A program made the translations under genes and the position numbers. This document shows positions 31,301 through 40,096 of a DNA stretch of 64,000 bases, piece by piece. Every line of letters begins with the position of its first letter. Position 1 is the first letter of the stretch. This DNA comes from Sulfobacillus acidophilus DSM 10332 (GTDB lineage: Bacteria > Bacillota > Sulfobacillia > Sulfobacillales > Sulfobacillaceae): contig CP003179.1 in assembly GCA_000237975.1 (NCBI GenBank), positions 2,634,270 to 2,698,269 of the forward strand. Direction: 5' to 3'. The notes under the pieces were generated by a model that saw only the letters and a list, made by a program, of their open reading frames with translations, was not told the origin of the DNA and searched no databases.

Positions 31301-31333
31301 CTCTTAGACGGCGCTGATGCGCCTCCCTCCTTT
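31286..31333 (-). promoter_or_regulatory. Leader of the PerR-like gene: ribosome site, hairpin and palindrome over the start
   Basis: AAAGGAGGGA (31333-31324) is 20 bases from the TTG start, too far alone, but GGCGC/GCGCC (31323-31310, four-base loop) between them could fold and shorten the distance to about nine. TTGAG-CGATT-CTCAA (31300-31286) is an inverted repeat covering the start codon and might be an autoregulatory site. Confidence 0.35.
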
Positions 31334-31353
31334 ACCTGGCTTCACCGCGTCCG

Positions 31354-31932
31354 CTAACTCTCCAGCAAATCGGCCACCAACGAGGCTACCGTTGTGGGCG
31401 CAAGCGGGGTACGATAGGAATATGCGGGATGGGTGGTCACCAGCTCCGCCCGATCCGTTTCCGCTAATGCCTGCCGCTGGGCCGGCGTAAACCGGAACGT
31501 CAAGTAATGCACGGTGCTGGTTTTTTCTTCCGTAGACCGCCCTAACTCCGCCTCGGCATGAACTTTCTGGTCCCCGAAGGTGAGCCAGACGGTTTCTTCC
31601 AACCCGCTTAATTCCTTTAAGATCGCCGGCATGTCGTCCTGTTGGACCAACTCGATTAATAGCGTGGCGCCGATTGCCAACCCTTCCGGCAACAAATCGT
31701 TATAGACGTCGATTTCTTGTTGCACCAACGCCGGATCGACGATATGCTCAATGCGGCACATTTCTTGAATCTGAAACTTCATGGTCTCGCGGTTTTCAAA
31801 AACGACCGATACGCGAGGCCCGATGCCGACGCGGCGCACCTTTTTCAAAGCAATCACCTGCCGCCGGATGTGATCGCGGGCGCGTTCGTAATCGCGGATA
31901 TCCATGATATCGGATAACGTCAACGGTTTCAT
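31354..31932 (-). CDS. DUF3501 protein (192 aa)
   Basis: Member of the uncharacterised DUF3501 family: KPLTLSDIMDIRDYERARD at the start, IGPRVSVVFENRETMKFQIQ and an EDDMPAILKEL-like acidic stretch are typical. No catalytic motif is evident. I chose ATG 31932, preceded by GGGGAGGC. It lies directly after the CCG-domain Fe-S gene. In other bacteria DUF3501, this Fe-S protein and rubrerythrin occur together, so they probably act in one redox or peroxide system (inference). Confidence 0.88.
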   Translation of the reverse strand: MKPLTLSDIMDIRDYERARDHIRRQVIALKKVRRVGIGPRVSVVFENRETMKFQIQEMCRIEHIVDPALVQQEIDVYNDLLPEGLAIGATLLIELVQQDDMPAILKELSGLEETVWLTFGDQKVHAEAELGRSTEEKTSTVHYLTFRFTPAQRQALAETDRAELVTTHPAYSYRTPLAPTTVASLVADLLES

Positions 31933-31948
31933 TGGCTCGCCTCCCCTC

Positions 31949-33223
31949 TCAGTTATTCCCCTCTGACGAAAGCCCATAAGCCCGGGCCAGCAACTCGACC
32001 GGATGCTTGGGCACTTCATCGGTTACCGTCTCAATCTGTAAACCGGCCAAGGCACAGTCGGAACACGCATGGGTATCGTGAGCCTGCCGGAATTTTTCCG
32101 TCAGTTTGGCCGAGACTTTCAAGGACTCTTCGTAATAGGTATGCTTAAGTCCCCAGGTCCCGTCAATCCCGGCACACCGGTCGACGACGTCCACCCGCGT
32201 ACCGTCCACCGCTTCCAATAAATCTTTGGCGGCTCGCTTGAGTCCTTGCGATTTGGTGTGACACGAGAGGTGGTAGGTCACCGGGCCTAATGACGACTGG
32301 AAATCTTTCTGAAGTTGTCCCTTCCGCATTTTGTCGGCGAGATATTCCGTGATATCCTGCGTCATCGATGCCACGATCTGCGCGTCCTCGGTTCCGACCA
32401 ACGTGGCGTAATCCCGTTTGATTAATAACGCGCATGTGGGTTGGAGCGCCAAGATGGGTTTGCCGGCCTTGGCATACGGAGCTAACAGGGCCACATTCTG
32501 TTTGGCCCGTCGAATGGCGCCCTCGACATCCCCGCCATCCAACGCCGGCATGCCACAACAAACCTGTCCCTCGGGCACGGTCGCCGTCAGTTGGTTATGC
32601 GCCAATACCGCTAAGGCCGCTTGGCCAATCCCCGGCTCATGGTACTCCACCGTGCACGTGGAAAAGATGACCGCATCAACCGCCTCGGGCTGGACCGCAT
32701 TGGCGGCCCGCTTTTTTACCCAGTCGGAAAACCGCACCGGCGCAAACCGCGGGAGATGCCGTCGGTGGTCAATTCCGTAGACGCGTTCCATCCAGCGGCG
32801 AAGAACGGGGTTCTTGACGGACCAGTTTGCCAGTTTAGGGGCGAGGTGGCCCATTTGCCCGACCTGTTCGGGGTTGCCCAAAAATCGATCGGTCCGGCTA
32901 ATCCCATGCTTCTTGGCTCGAATAGCCTTCGAACGCAACATGAGACGGGGAAAGTCGAGATCGAAGCGATGAGGGGGGACATAGGGACACTTGATAAAGC
33001 ACAAATTGCATTGATAGCACAAATCGGCGACGCGGGCGATTTCCGTTTCGGTAATCTTTTGGGCGTCGTCATCGTGCCCTTCGACCGCTTCAAAGAGGAC
33101 AGGAAAAGATGGACACAAATTATAACAAAGACGACATCCGTTACAAATGTCGAATGCTTGCACCATGTCCTGGTGCAGCGCCGTTTCGTCCCAATAGGCG
33201 GGGTGATGCGGATTATATTCCAT
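31949..33223 (-). CDS. CCG-domain iron-sulfur protein (HdrD/GlpC-like, 424 aa)
   Basis: Two 4Fe-4S motifs near the N-terminus ([12 protein letters not shown] and [12 protein letters not shown]) followed by two cysteine-rich CCG domains. The first CCG is intact (CTVEYHE through QVCCGMP), with CHTKS, RCAG and CSDC in the second, where the first Cys of the CCG triplet is Arg. This type carries electrons or a quinone site in GlpC and heterodisulfide reductases. No catalytic partner other than rubrerythrin and DUF3501 is near. GGAGG precedes the ATG. Confidence 0.92.
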   Translation of the reverse strand: MEYNPHHPAYWDETALHQDMVQAFDICNGCRLCYNLCPSFPVLFEAVEGHDDDAQKITETEIARVADLCYQCNLCFIKCPYVPPHRFDLDFPRLMLRSKAIRAKKHGISRTDRFLGNPEQVGQMGHLAPKLANWSVKNPVLRRWMERVYGIDHRRHLPRFAPVRFSDWVKKRAANAVQPEAVDAVIFSTCTVEYHEPGIGQAALAVLAHNQLTATVPEGQVCCGMPALDGGDVEGAIRRAKQNVALLAPYAKAGKPILALQPTCALLIKRDYATLVGTEDAQIVASMTQDITEYLADKMRKGQLQKDFQSSLGPVTYHLSCHTKSQGLKRAAKDLLEAVDGTRVDVVDRCAGIDGTWGLKHTYYEESLKVSAKLTEKFRQAHDTHACSDCALAGLQIETVTDEVPKHPVELLARAYGLSSEGNN

Positions 33224-33273
33224 GAAACCTCCTCCGGGATAATAGGGAAAGGGGGGCAGAGCCCCCCACCGAT

Positions 33274-33693
33274 TTACTCCGCCAAATTCTCGAGCCCTTT
33301 AGAGAAGCGGCCGGCGTGGCTCTTCTCCGCCCGCGCCAAGGTTTCGAACCATTCCGCGATTTCGTCAAATCCTTCTTCCCGCGCCGTTTTGGCAAAGCCC
33401 GGGTACATTTGGGTATATTCGTATGTTTCCCCTTCAATCGCACTCTTCAAGTTTTGTTCCGTGCTGCCCACCGGCACCCCGGTCACCGGGTCGCCCACTT
33501 CCTCCAAAAACTCGAAATGCCCAAAGGCGTGTCCCGTTTCGCCTTCGGCGACATCGCGGAACAATCCGGCAATTTCCGGCCGCCCTTCAATATCCGCCTT
33601 TTGAGCAAAATAAAGATACCGGCGGTTAGCTTGGGACTCCCCGGCAAACGCTTCTTTCAGGTTTTCGTGGGTCTTGCTGCCACGCAGTTCCAT
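33274..33693 (-). CDS. Rubrerythrin without rubredoxin domain (139 aa)
   Basis: Di-iron peroxidase fold. The diiron ligands appear as Glu19 (GESQANR), Glu52/His55 (EGETGHA), Glu89 (EGETYEY) and Glu123/His126 (RAEKSHA). The C-terminal CxxC rubredoxin domain is absent, so electrons must come from a partner; the Fe-S gene 50 bases downstream is the obvious candidate. AGTAGGAGGG precedes the ATG. First gene of the group, behind a PerR-box-like site. Confidence 0.95.
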   Translation of the reverse strand: MELRGSKTHENLKEAFAGESQANRRYLYFAQKADIEGRPEIAGLFRDVAEGETGHAFGHFEFLEEVGDPVTGVPVGSTEQNLKSAIEGETYEYTQMYPGFAKTAREEGFDEIAEWFETLARAEKSHAGRFSKGLENLAE

Positions 33694-33716
33694 CAGAAAC
33701 CCTCCTACTATATATT

Positions 33717-33751
33717 TTAGGCAATGTTACCTAATAATCATTCTAATGTAA
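33717..33751 (-). promoter_or_regulatory. PerR-box-like operator inside the rubrerythrin promoter
   Basis: Minus-strand TTAGAATGATTATTA (33746-33732) matches 12 of 14 defined positions of the PerR box TTATAATnATTATAA. It lies between a possible -35 TTACAT (33751-33746) and -10 TAACAT (33729-33724), spacer 16. A second inverted repeat TTAGG-N8-CCTAA (33717-33734) overlaps it. Confidence 0.65.
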
Positions 33752-33819
33752 TACCATATCTCCGACAACCCCCTGCGAAAAATAATCGTCCCAGAAATCC
33801 CGGGTATCGGATTTAGACC

Positions 33820-34968
33820 CTATCCCCGCTCCCACACCGGTCGGCCGGCAATCCACACCGTGTGTGCCTTGGCCGTCAGATGCGTGAGAGGGTTGTCCGA
33901 CCATAATACGATATCCGCTTCCCGTCCGACTTGGAGGGAACCTACGCGATCCGCGATGCCCAAAATCTTCGCCGGATTTCCCGTCACCGCCGCCAATGCC
34001 TGATCCGGATCCATCCCCTCCCGGACAGCCAGACCGGCATATAATGCTAAATACTCGGCCGGCACCACCGGATGGTCGGAGGCTATCGCGGTCAGAATCC
34101 CGGCCCGCGCCAAGGCGACCGGGGTCCAAAAGCCCTTCTGGCGGAGCTCCGCTTTGCTCCGGGCAGCAAACGACGGCCCCGTGACAACGGGCACGTCCGC
34201 GCGTTTCAGTTCATCGATAATCAAATGGGCCTCCGTACCATGATCGATAACCGTCCGCACTTTATACGGCGCCACCACCCGCAAGGCGGTAAGAATATCG
34301 TCGGCCCGATGGGCATGAATCCGTAACGGAATATCCCGACGGATCACCAAACCGAGCGCCTCCAGTTTGGGATCATACTGCTTCCAGTCGAGCGGAGGAT
34401 CGTTTTGATACCGGCGCGCACGCTCCAACCATTCCCGTAAGACAGCCGCCACCCCGGGCCGAGACGCCGGCCGCCGTTTTTGTCCGCCGTGAATCCGAAT
34501 CGGATTTTCCCCCAAAGCCGCTTTCATCCCGGCCGCCTGCACCATCAGCATAGATTCGACGGTCTCGCCGGCCAAATGCAGCACGGAACCGATCCCGCCA
34601 ATCACATTGGCGGATCCGATGGTAATAAACGCGGCCGTTACGCCGGCCGCCAACGCTTCCCCAATCGCCGGATCGCGGGGATTGACCCCGTCAATCGCCC
34701 GCAGATCTGCCGTCACCGCGTCGGTGGGCTCGTTGACATCCTGATGGGCTGGGCCTTCCCCGCTCGTCGTGATGCCCAGGTGACTATGGGCATCAATCAA
34801 TCCCGGAAGACACCAAGCGCCCCGCGCGTCAATCGCCGGCACTCCCGCCGGAGGCTGATAATGTCCTTCGACCGCCTGAATTCTCCCGTCGTCATCCACC
34901 AACAAGCCGCCCCGTTCATAGGAGACACCTTGCCCGTCCCACAGTCTGGCATTGACCAATGCCCACAT
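33820..34968 (-). CDS. Amidohydrolase, imidazolonepropionase-like (382 aa)
   Basis: Metal-dependent TIM-barrel hydrolase. DAHSHLGI gives the first metal His pair, LRIHAHRADD and VIDHGTEAHL later His ligands, and SDHPVVP the catalytic Asp. The flanking beta-sandwich parts (residues 1-55 and the C-terminal PAKILGIADRVGSLQVG) are present. It lies two bases after the asparaginase gene. Substrate unknown; the asparaginase and glutamine-amidotransferase neighbours suggest nitrogen-compound breakdown. Confidence 0.88.
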   Translation of the reverse strand: MWALVNARLWDGQGVSYERGGLLVDDDGRIQAVEGHYQPPAGVPAIDARGAWCLPGLIDAHSHLGITTSGEGPAHQDVNEPTDAVTADLRAIDGVNPRDPAIGEALAAGVTAAFITIGSANVIGGIGSVLHLAGETVESMLMVQAAGMKAALGENPIRIHGGQKRRPASRPGVAAVLREWLERARRYQNDPPLDWKQYDPKLEALGLVIRRDIPLRIHAHRADDILTALRVVAPYKVRTVIDHGTEAHLIIDELKRADVPVVTGPSFAARSKAELRQKGFWTPVALARAGILTAIASDHPVVPAEYLALYAGLAVREGMDPDQALAAVTGNPAKILGIADRVGSLQVGREADIVLWSDNPLTHLTAKAHTVWIAGRPVWERG

Positions 34969-34970
34969 GG

Positions 34971-35984
34971 TTAGAGCCTCCCCGCGTGTAACGTCAATAC
35001 CGGCCGAATGGCTCCAACCACGGTGCCGCTATGGTTCGTGATGACCGGATGCAGCACATCGGCCAATTTCTCTTCCATTTCCGGCGTTAATTCATCCAGT
35101 TGCCGGAGAATCTCCGCCACCACCGGGCCCATCACCCGGCTGTTGCCGTCTTCCAGTTTCACCGCGATCCCGAGTCCCCGCTCCGGAATGCCTAAGCAAA
35201 ATACGGCCTCGGCTCCCCCTTTGGCCACAAACCGATAGTCGGTGGCTTCCGCCAACGTCACTTCCAAACGGCCCGTACCCGAGACCAGTTCCGGATGATG
35301 CCGCATCGCCTCCGCGATCATCCAGGCAGCGCCCGCCGTTCCCACGTCGAGTCCCCGCGGATCGACAAGGCGGGCATAAGCCAAAGCCATGCGGCTTAAC
35401 GGTAGATAAAACGTCGGCACTCCACACCCGTCAATCCCGGTGGCCAAATCATCCGGCCGCATACGGGTCATTGTCAGCACGGCCTGGCGGATGTGTTGCT
35501 GAACCGGGTGATCCGGTAGATGGTATCCGCTGCGCGGCGCATTCAAAAGGGTCGCCAACATCAGCATGCCCGTGTGCTTGCCGCTGCAGTTATTGTGCAA
35601 TACCGTCGGTGCCTGGTGTTGACGGATCAGTTCCCAGGCGGTGTCCCGATGGCTCGGGGGATGAATCCCGCAGATGAGCTCATCTGGGCTCGCCCCCAAC
35701 CGTTCCAGAAGATCCGTGACCAGCGCCAAGTGTTGGGCTTCGCCGCCGTGTGAGGCACAGATGATGGCGATTTCTTCCGGCGTCAGATGAAACGCCGCTT
35801 GGCCCCCCGCCTCCAATAACGGTAAGGCTTGAAAAGGTTTGGCGCTCGAGCGCCAAAACGTTCGGTAGTCCGGGTCGCCGAACCAATAGCGGATATGTCC
35901 AAGACTGTCGACGACCGCCACATCGGCCCGCACCCGGCTTTCGACCAGTCCGCCGCGCAAAAGCTCAACCGCATACGCCGCCAT
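34971..35984 (-). CDS. L-asparaginase II family protein (337 aa)
   Basis: Resembles the Rhizobium etli-type asparaginase (COG4448), not the EcAII fold. RSSAKPFQALPLLEAG, ASHGGEAQHL and LHNNCSGKHTGMLMLA are the conserved blocks, followed by DGCGVPTFYLPLSRMA. The cysteine-bearing metal-binding segment NNCSGKH is intact. Shares one base with the PuuD-type gene stop (TAATG). Would release ammonia from asparagine. Confidence 0.88.
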   Translation of the reverse strand: MAAYAVELLRGGLVESRVRADVAVVDSLGHIRYWFGDPDYRTFWRSSAKPFQALPLLEAGGQAAFHLTPEEIAIICASHGGEAQHLALVTDLLERLGASPDELICGIHPPSHRDTAWELIRQHQAPTVLHNNCSGKHTGMLMLATLLNAPRSGYHLPDHPVQQHIRQAVLTMTRMRPDDLATGIDGCGVPTFYLPLSRMALAYARLVDPRGLDVGTAGAAWMIAEAMRHHPELVSGTGRLEVTLAEATDYRFVAKGGAEAVFCLGIPERGLGIAVKLEDGNSRVMGPVVAEILRQLDELTPEMEEKLADVLHPVITNHSGTVVGAIRPVLTLHAGRL

Positions 35985-36718
35985 TAATCCATCTCCCCGG
36001 TCCGGCCGACTTGATAGGCCTGGGCTTGTGCCACAAAATGCTCAAATAATGCGCGAGCCGGCCGATCATCGCCGAACAAATCTTCCGGATGCCATTGCAC
36101 GCCAAACCACCCTTTACTCTCATGCTCCATCGCTTCGATCACCCCGTCTTCCGCCCAAGCTACCGCCCGCCAGCCCGCCGGCACCTGGGCCACCGCCTGA
36201 TGGTGAAAGGAGTTGACCGCCACTTGGTCCTTTCCGAGAATCGCCCGCAACCGGGAGTCCGGGGCAATCCGGACAGTATGGGTCTTTTCCTCACGGGCCT
36301 GGGTTTGCTGATGCCGCAGCAGCGACTCCGGCAAAACGCGGGGAATATCCTGAATTAATCGACCGCCCAACCCGACGGCTAACGCCTGGACCCCTCGGCA
36401 GATGCCAAAAACCGGCATGTCAAGTTGCTCGGCCTGATGTAATAAAGCAAGTTCGGTGTGGTCCCGTTCGGGCACCACCCCGTCCATATCGGTGCCTTGC
36501 GGCACTTCCCCGTAGTGGACGGGATCAAAATCGGACCCTCCGGTCAATAAAAGGCCATGACAATGGGCCAATATCTCGACACTATCCGGCAAATTGGCCA
36601 ACAGCACCGGAATCCCGCCGGCTTGCCGGATAGCCTCCAAATAGGGCCTTCTGACCCAATCTCGTCCGACGCCGTCTACCACACTAAAAGACATCGATAC
36701 GCCTATCCAGGGCTTCAC
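35984..36718 (-). CDS. PuuD-type gamma-glutamyl hydrolase, class I amidotransferase (244 aa)
   Basis: Peptidase C26. The nucleophile is Cys107 in FGICRGVQALAV, TGGSDFDP is the oxyanion block and VQWHPED holds the His and Glu. The start is GTG at 36718 after GAGGA, giving the family-like opening PWIGVSMS. It is the first gene of a run with asparaginase and amidohydrolase, so probably cleaves gamma-glutamyl compounds. No PuuA/B partners are near. Confidence 0.9.
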   Translation of the reverse strand: MKPWIGVSMSFSVVDGVGRDWVRRPYLEAIRQAGGIPVLLANLPDSVEILAHCHGLLLTGGSDFDPVHYGEVPQGTDMDGVVPERDHTELALLHQAEQLDMPVFGICRGVQALAVGLGGRLIQDIPRVLPESLLRHQQTQAREEKTHTVRIAPDSRLRAILGKDQVAVNSFHHQAVAQVPAGWRAVAWAEDGVIEAMEHESKGWFGVQWHPEDLFGDDRPARALFEHFVAQAQAYQVGRTGEMD

Positions 36719-36739
36719 GTGGCCGTCCTCTTTTCTATG

Positions 36740-37105
36740 CTATAATTCCGTCAACCCTAAACTAATTGCAATTGCCGCATTTACCCGAGCCATGGTCTCC
36801 GGTTTTAGATGCGCAATGCGTTCTTTGAGTCGCCGTTTATCTATCGTACGAATTTGTTCCAACAAAATCACCGAGTCCCGATTGAGTCCGGATTCTTCCG
36901 CTTTCACTTCAACATGAATCGGCAACCGGGCTTTTAACACTTGTGACGTCACGGCGCATACAATCGTGGTAGGACTATACCGATTACCGATATCATTTTG
37001 CAAAATTAAGACCGGGCGCACGCCCCCCTGCTCCGACCCCACCACCGGAGACAAATCCGCAAAAAAAATGTCGCCTCGACGAACGGCGATTTCCGTCCCG
37101 GCCAC
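36740..37105 (-). CDS. mazF: Type II toxin, endoribonuclease MazF/EndoA (121 aa)
   Basis: mRNA interferase. [21 protein letters not shown] is the MazF start, [12 protein letters not shown] and [10 protein letters not shown] follow, and the C-terminal [12 protein letters not shown] is the EndoA/Bacillus form. The start is GTG at 37105 with AGGAGTAGAGAC. It lies four bases after the antitoxin gene. Located beside alr, as ndoA is in Bacilli, so it is likely chromosomal and ancestral. Confidence 0.95.
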   Translation of the reverse strand: MAGTEIAVRRGDIFFADLSPVVGSEQGGVRPVLILQNDIGNRYSPTTIVCAVTSQVLKARLPIHVEVKAEESGLNRDSVILLEQIRTIDKRRLKERIAHLKPETMARVNAAIAISLGLTEL

Positions 37106-37109
37106 GTCT

Positions 37110-37364
37110 CTACTCCTGGGGTATTCCGGCTAAATCCCAACGCTCTTCCGCAAACGCAACATTTAAAAAGCCCATTTCCTGATAACCCTTGATCAACTCT
37201 TCCCGAATCTGCTGGCGCCGTTGTTCCGCGAGGTAAAACTCTACGCTTTCCCGAATCAGTTCGCTGCGCTTGCGTCCCTCGCCGGAGGCCACTTGATCTA
37301 ACGCATCGACCAAATGATGGGGCAAACGCACAACCACACGGCGGCTGGCTTCCAAAATCTCCAC
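37110..37364 (-). CDS. Ribbon-helix-helix antitoxin of MazF (84 aa)
   Basis: [19 protein letters not shown] and [15 protein letters not shown] form an RHH DNA-binding domain; the acidic and aromatic C-terminus ([19 protein letters not shown]) is the toxin-binding part. I place the start at GTG 37364, with AGGGGAAAGAG in front. A longer frame to TTG 37415 exists, but that TTG is the -35 box of a strong promoter, so it cannot belong to the mRNA. 84 residues is near the 93 of B. subtilis EndoAI. Confidence 0.88.
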   Translation of the reverse strand: MEILEASRRVVVRLPHHLVDALDQVASGEGRKRSELIRESVEFYLAEQRRQQIREELIKGYQEMGFLNVAFAEERWDLAGIPQE

Positions 37365-37385
37365 CTCTTTCCCCTGACTACCCGT

Positions 37386-37415
37386 ATTATAGACTTCCCG
37401 AAAATCACGGGTCAA
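37386..37415 (-). promoter_or_regulatory. Strong promoter of the mazEF pair
   Basis: Minus-strand -35 TTGACC (37415-37410), 18-base spacer, -10 TATAAT (37391-37386). Transcription would begin near 37378, leaving a short leader that contains the AGGGGAAAGAG site of the antitoxin start. The alr stop is 16 bases upstream. Confidence 0.8.
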
Positions 37416-37430
37416 TCAATGCCTTAAACG

Positions 37431-38576
37431 TTAACGGTCCTCAAGATATTCCCGTGGTACCCGGGTCCCGATCCGCGTCACGATTTCATAACCGATGGTG
37501 CCCGCCCATTCGGCCAGATGATTGGCGGTGAGACGCTCTTCCCCGTCGTCGCCGAGGAGGGTCACCCGATCCCCTACGTGCGCATCTAACGCCTCCGGCA
37601 GCCGGACCACCAATTGATCCATCGACACCCGGCCGATGACCGGGCATCGGTATCCCCCGATTAATACGGCAGCCTGATTGGACAATCCCCGTAAATAGCC
37701 GTCGGCATATCCGACCGGTATGGTCGCCCAACGTTCGGCTGTCCGAGCACGATAGGTACGTCCATACCCTTGGCTCGTCCCCGGCTCGACCGCCTTAATC
37801 ATGGCAATCCGGCTATACCAACTTAACGCCGGCCGAAGCCCCCATTCCCCCGGCAACGGGTCGATGCCATAAAGCGCAATCCCCACCCGCACCAAATTAA
37901 AATGCATGCCGGGCCAACGTAAGGTGGCCGCGGAATTGGCCAGATGAAGCCAAGGCGGAAGGCTTCCCCGTTTTTGCCGTAGCCATTCCACCGCATCCAA
38001 AAACCGCTTTAACTGCTCTCGACTCGAGGCCGGATCGTCCTGATCGGCATCCGCTAAATGCGACATGAGCCCTTGCCAGACAATCCGGGGATGACTCAAC
38101 CGTTCGAGCCATGCCTCATCCAATCCGGCGGCCGGAATCCCGATGCGTCCCATCCCCGTATCAAGTTTAAGATGGACTCGCGCTTCGCGATCCACCTCTT
38201 GTGCGGCCTCAATGACCCACTCGAGGCTTTCCGGGCTGTAGACCACAACGTCCAGTCGATAGCGGATGGCCGCGGCCAATTGCTCCCGGTTATTCGGGCC
38301 CAGCACCAAAATCGGGGCTTGAACCCCCGCTTCCCGCAGTTCAATGCCTTCCTCCGCCATCGCCACCCCCAGCCAACGGGCACCGGCCGCCAACGCGGCT
38401 TGTGCCACCGGTAGGGCTCCGTGTCCATATCCGTCGGCCTTAACCACTGCCATCAGCGCGACATCCGGGCCGATAACCTGTAACAAACGTCGCACGTTTG
38501 ATTGAATGGCGCCCAGATTGACGCTTGCCACCGTTCCCCGAAGAGATGCTGCTATCGCCATGCCGTGTTGCCTCAC
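37431..38576 (-). CDS. alr: Alanine racemase Alr (381 aa)
   Basis: PLP enzyme making D-alanine for peptidoglycan. The PLP lysine is Lys46 in AVVKADGYGHGA, and YSRIAMIKAVEPGTSQGYGRTYRA gives the second-domain segment before the catalytic Tyr region. The length is normal. GTG 38576 overlaps the nnrD stop (GTGA); ATG 38561 with GTGAGG before it is a possible alternative that drops five residues. Confidence 0.96.
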   Translation of the reverse strand: MRQHGMAIAASLRGTVASVNLGAIQSNVRRLLQVIGPDVALMAVVKADGYGHGALPVAQAALAAGARWLGVAMAEEGIELREAGVQAPILVLGPNNREQLAAAIRYRLDVVVYSPESLEWVIEAAQEVDREARVHLKLDTGMGRIGIPAAGLDEAWLERLSHPRIVWQGLMSHLADADQDDPASSREQLKRFLDAVEWLRQKRGSLPPWLHLANSAATLRWPGMHFNLVRVGIALYGIDPLPGEWGLRPALSWYSRIAMIKAVEPGTSQGYGRTYRARTAERWATIPVGYADGYLRGLSNQAAVLIGGYRCPVIGRVSMDQLVVRLPEALDAHVGDRVTLLGDDGEERLTANHLAEWAGTIGYEIVTRIGTRVPREYLEDR

Positions 38577-40096
38577 TTCCAGTACCGGGGTAGCCCCTCG
38601 GGCACCCCTTCTTGTTCTATCGTCTGCCAGGCTTCCGGCAGTGCGGCAATGATGTCCCGACTCGTAGCCCCATGCCCCATTCGGGGCCGAATCACATCCC
38701 CCGCAATCCCGTGCCAGTACGCTCCAAGCGCGGCCGCAACGGGGCCGGGATACCCTTGGGCCAAGAGAGCCCCGATAACGCCCGACAAGACATCACCGCT
38801 GCCGGCCGTGGCCAGCTCGGTTTGCCCGCTCGGGTTGACCCAGATCTCCGTCGGACCGGCGATGAGCGTCCGGTAGCCTTTCAACAGGCACGTCGCCCCC
38901 CATCGGGATTGCGCCTCTAGCACATACTGCCGGCGGTCTTGATTCACATGCTGGGCCGACCGGCCCAACAAGCGGCCAAGCTCTCCCGCGTGCGGGGTCA
39001 GCACGACCTCCGGCCGTGCCAAAAGGTTTGGCGGCATTGTCGGCACCAACCGGAGCGCGTCGGCATCAATCACCGTCGGACGGCCCAACGCCAAAATCCG
39101 CCACAAAAGCTCGGGACTCACCCGGTGTCCGAGCCCGGGGCCGATCACCACCGCATCGGCCTTCCGTGCACGATCCATTAAGTGCGGCGACATTTTCAAG
39201 TCGCCCTCGGCGGTATCGTCCAGTCTGTGCGCAATTAACTCCGGCACTTCCAGATAGACGCCGGCTTGAGCGGGCAATAACAGTTCCACCAGCCCCGCCC
39301 CGGCCTTCAAACTCGCCCAACCCGCGAGTTGCGGGGCACCCGGCATCGCCCGCGAACCGCCGATGACCACCACATGACCCCGACGATATTTATGGTCCAA
39401 CACCCTGGGCGGCCGAATCCAATCGTGAGCCGTTCGAGGGTCAATCCAGCGCCCCGACCCGGGAGTCGGTGCCAGTCCGATATCGGCCACAACCAACGAG
39501 CCCGTCAATCCCGCGCCGGGGTAGCCGACATGTCCCCATTTTGTCGCCCCAAAAGTCACCGTGGCCATCACGTTCACGGAGGGGCCGGTGTACCGACCGG
39601 TATCCGTGTCGGTCCCCGACACCAGATCGACCGCCACCACGGGCAGACGGCGTTCAGCCACGGCCAAAAGCCACCGGAAAGCCGGATGGCGGTCTAGCGT
39701 CCCGTGAAATCCTACGCCAAAGACGGCGTCGATCACCAGCGTGACCGAATCGAGTCCGGCATCGAGGGGATGGTCGTAACCCACGACCTGCACCCCCGCT
39801 TGTCGCGCCGCCCGCACGACCCCGTCGGCCCCGGGAAACCGGGGTACCCCGTCGGATACGACCGTTACGGAGACATTCGACGCGAGATGCCGGGCGGCCA
39901 CCCACCCGTCACCCCCGTTCGACCCGGGGCCGGTAAGCACCAGAATTCGACCCGTCAATCCCTGGTGCCGTACCCAGCGGGCCACTTGAAAACCGGCTAA
40001 TTCCATTAAAGCCGCCGACGGTACGCCCTGATCAATCGTGGCCCGGTCTGCCCTCCGGGCTTCCGCTTCCGTCCACACCAGGTGCCGATTCCACAC
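38573..40096 (-). CDS. Bifunctional NAD(P)HX epimerase/dehydratase NnrE-NnrD (507 aa)
   Basis: Repairs hydrated NAD(P)H. The N-terminal epimerase half has LTGPGSNGGDGWVAARHL and VDLVSGTDTDTG. The C-terminal ADP-dependent dehydratase half has RGHVVVIGGSRAMPGAPQLA, TPHAGELGRLL and TAGSGDVLSGVIGALLA. I chose GTG 40096 because GGAGGG lies eight bases ahead; this overlaps acpS by 65 bases. The order acpS-nnrDE-alr is the common Firmicute arrangement. Confidence 0.93.
   Translation of the reverse strand: MWNRHLVWTEAEARRADRATIDQGVPSAALMELAGFQVARWVRHQGLTGRILVLTGPGSNGGDGWVAARHLASNVSVTVVSDGVPRFPGADGVVRAARQAGVQVVGYDHPLDAGLDSVTLVIDAVFGVGFHGTLDRHPAFRWLLAVAERRLPVVAVDLVSGTDTDTGRYTGPSVNVMATVTFGATKWGHVGYPGAGLTGSLVVADIGLAPTPGSGRWIDPRTAHDWIRPPRVLDHKYRRGHVVVIGGSRAMPGAPQLAGWASLKAGAGLVELLLPAQAGVYLEVPELIAHRLDDTAEGDLKMSPHLMDRARKADAVVIGPGLGHRVSPELLWRILALGRPTVIDADALRLVPTMPPNLLARPEVVLTPHAGELGRLLGRSAQHVNQDRRQYVLEAQSRWGATCLLKGYRTLIAGPTEIWVNPSGQTELATAGSGDVLSGVIGALLAQGYPGPVAAALGAYWHGIAGDVIRPRMGHGATSRDIIAALPEAWQTIEQEGVPEGLPRYWK

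Noticed and set aside
37365-37415. Longer antitoxin start at TTG 37415
   Set aside because: The TTG belongs to the -35 box TTGACC of the predicted promoter, and GTG 37364 has a better ribosome site.
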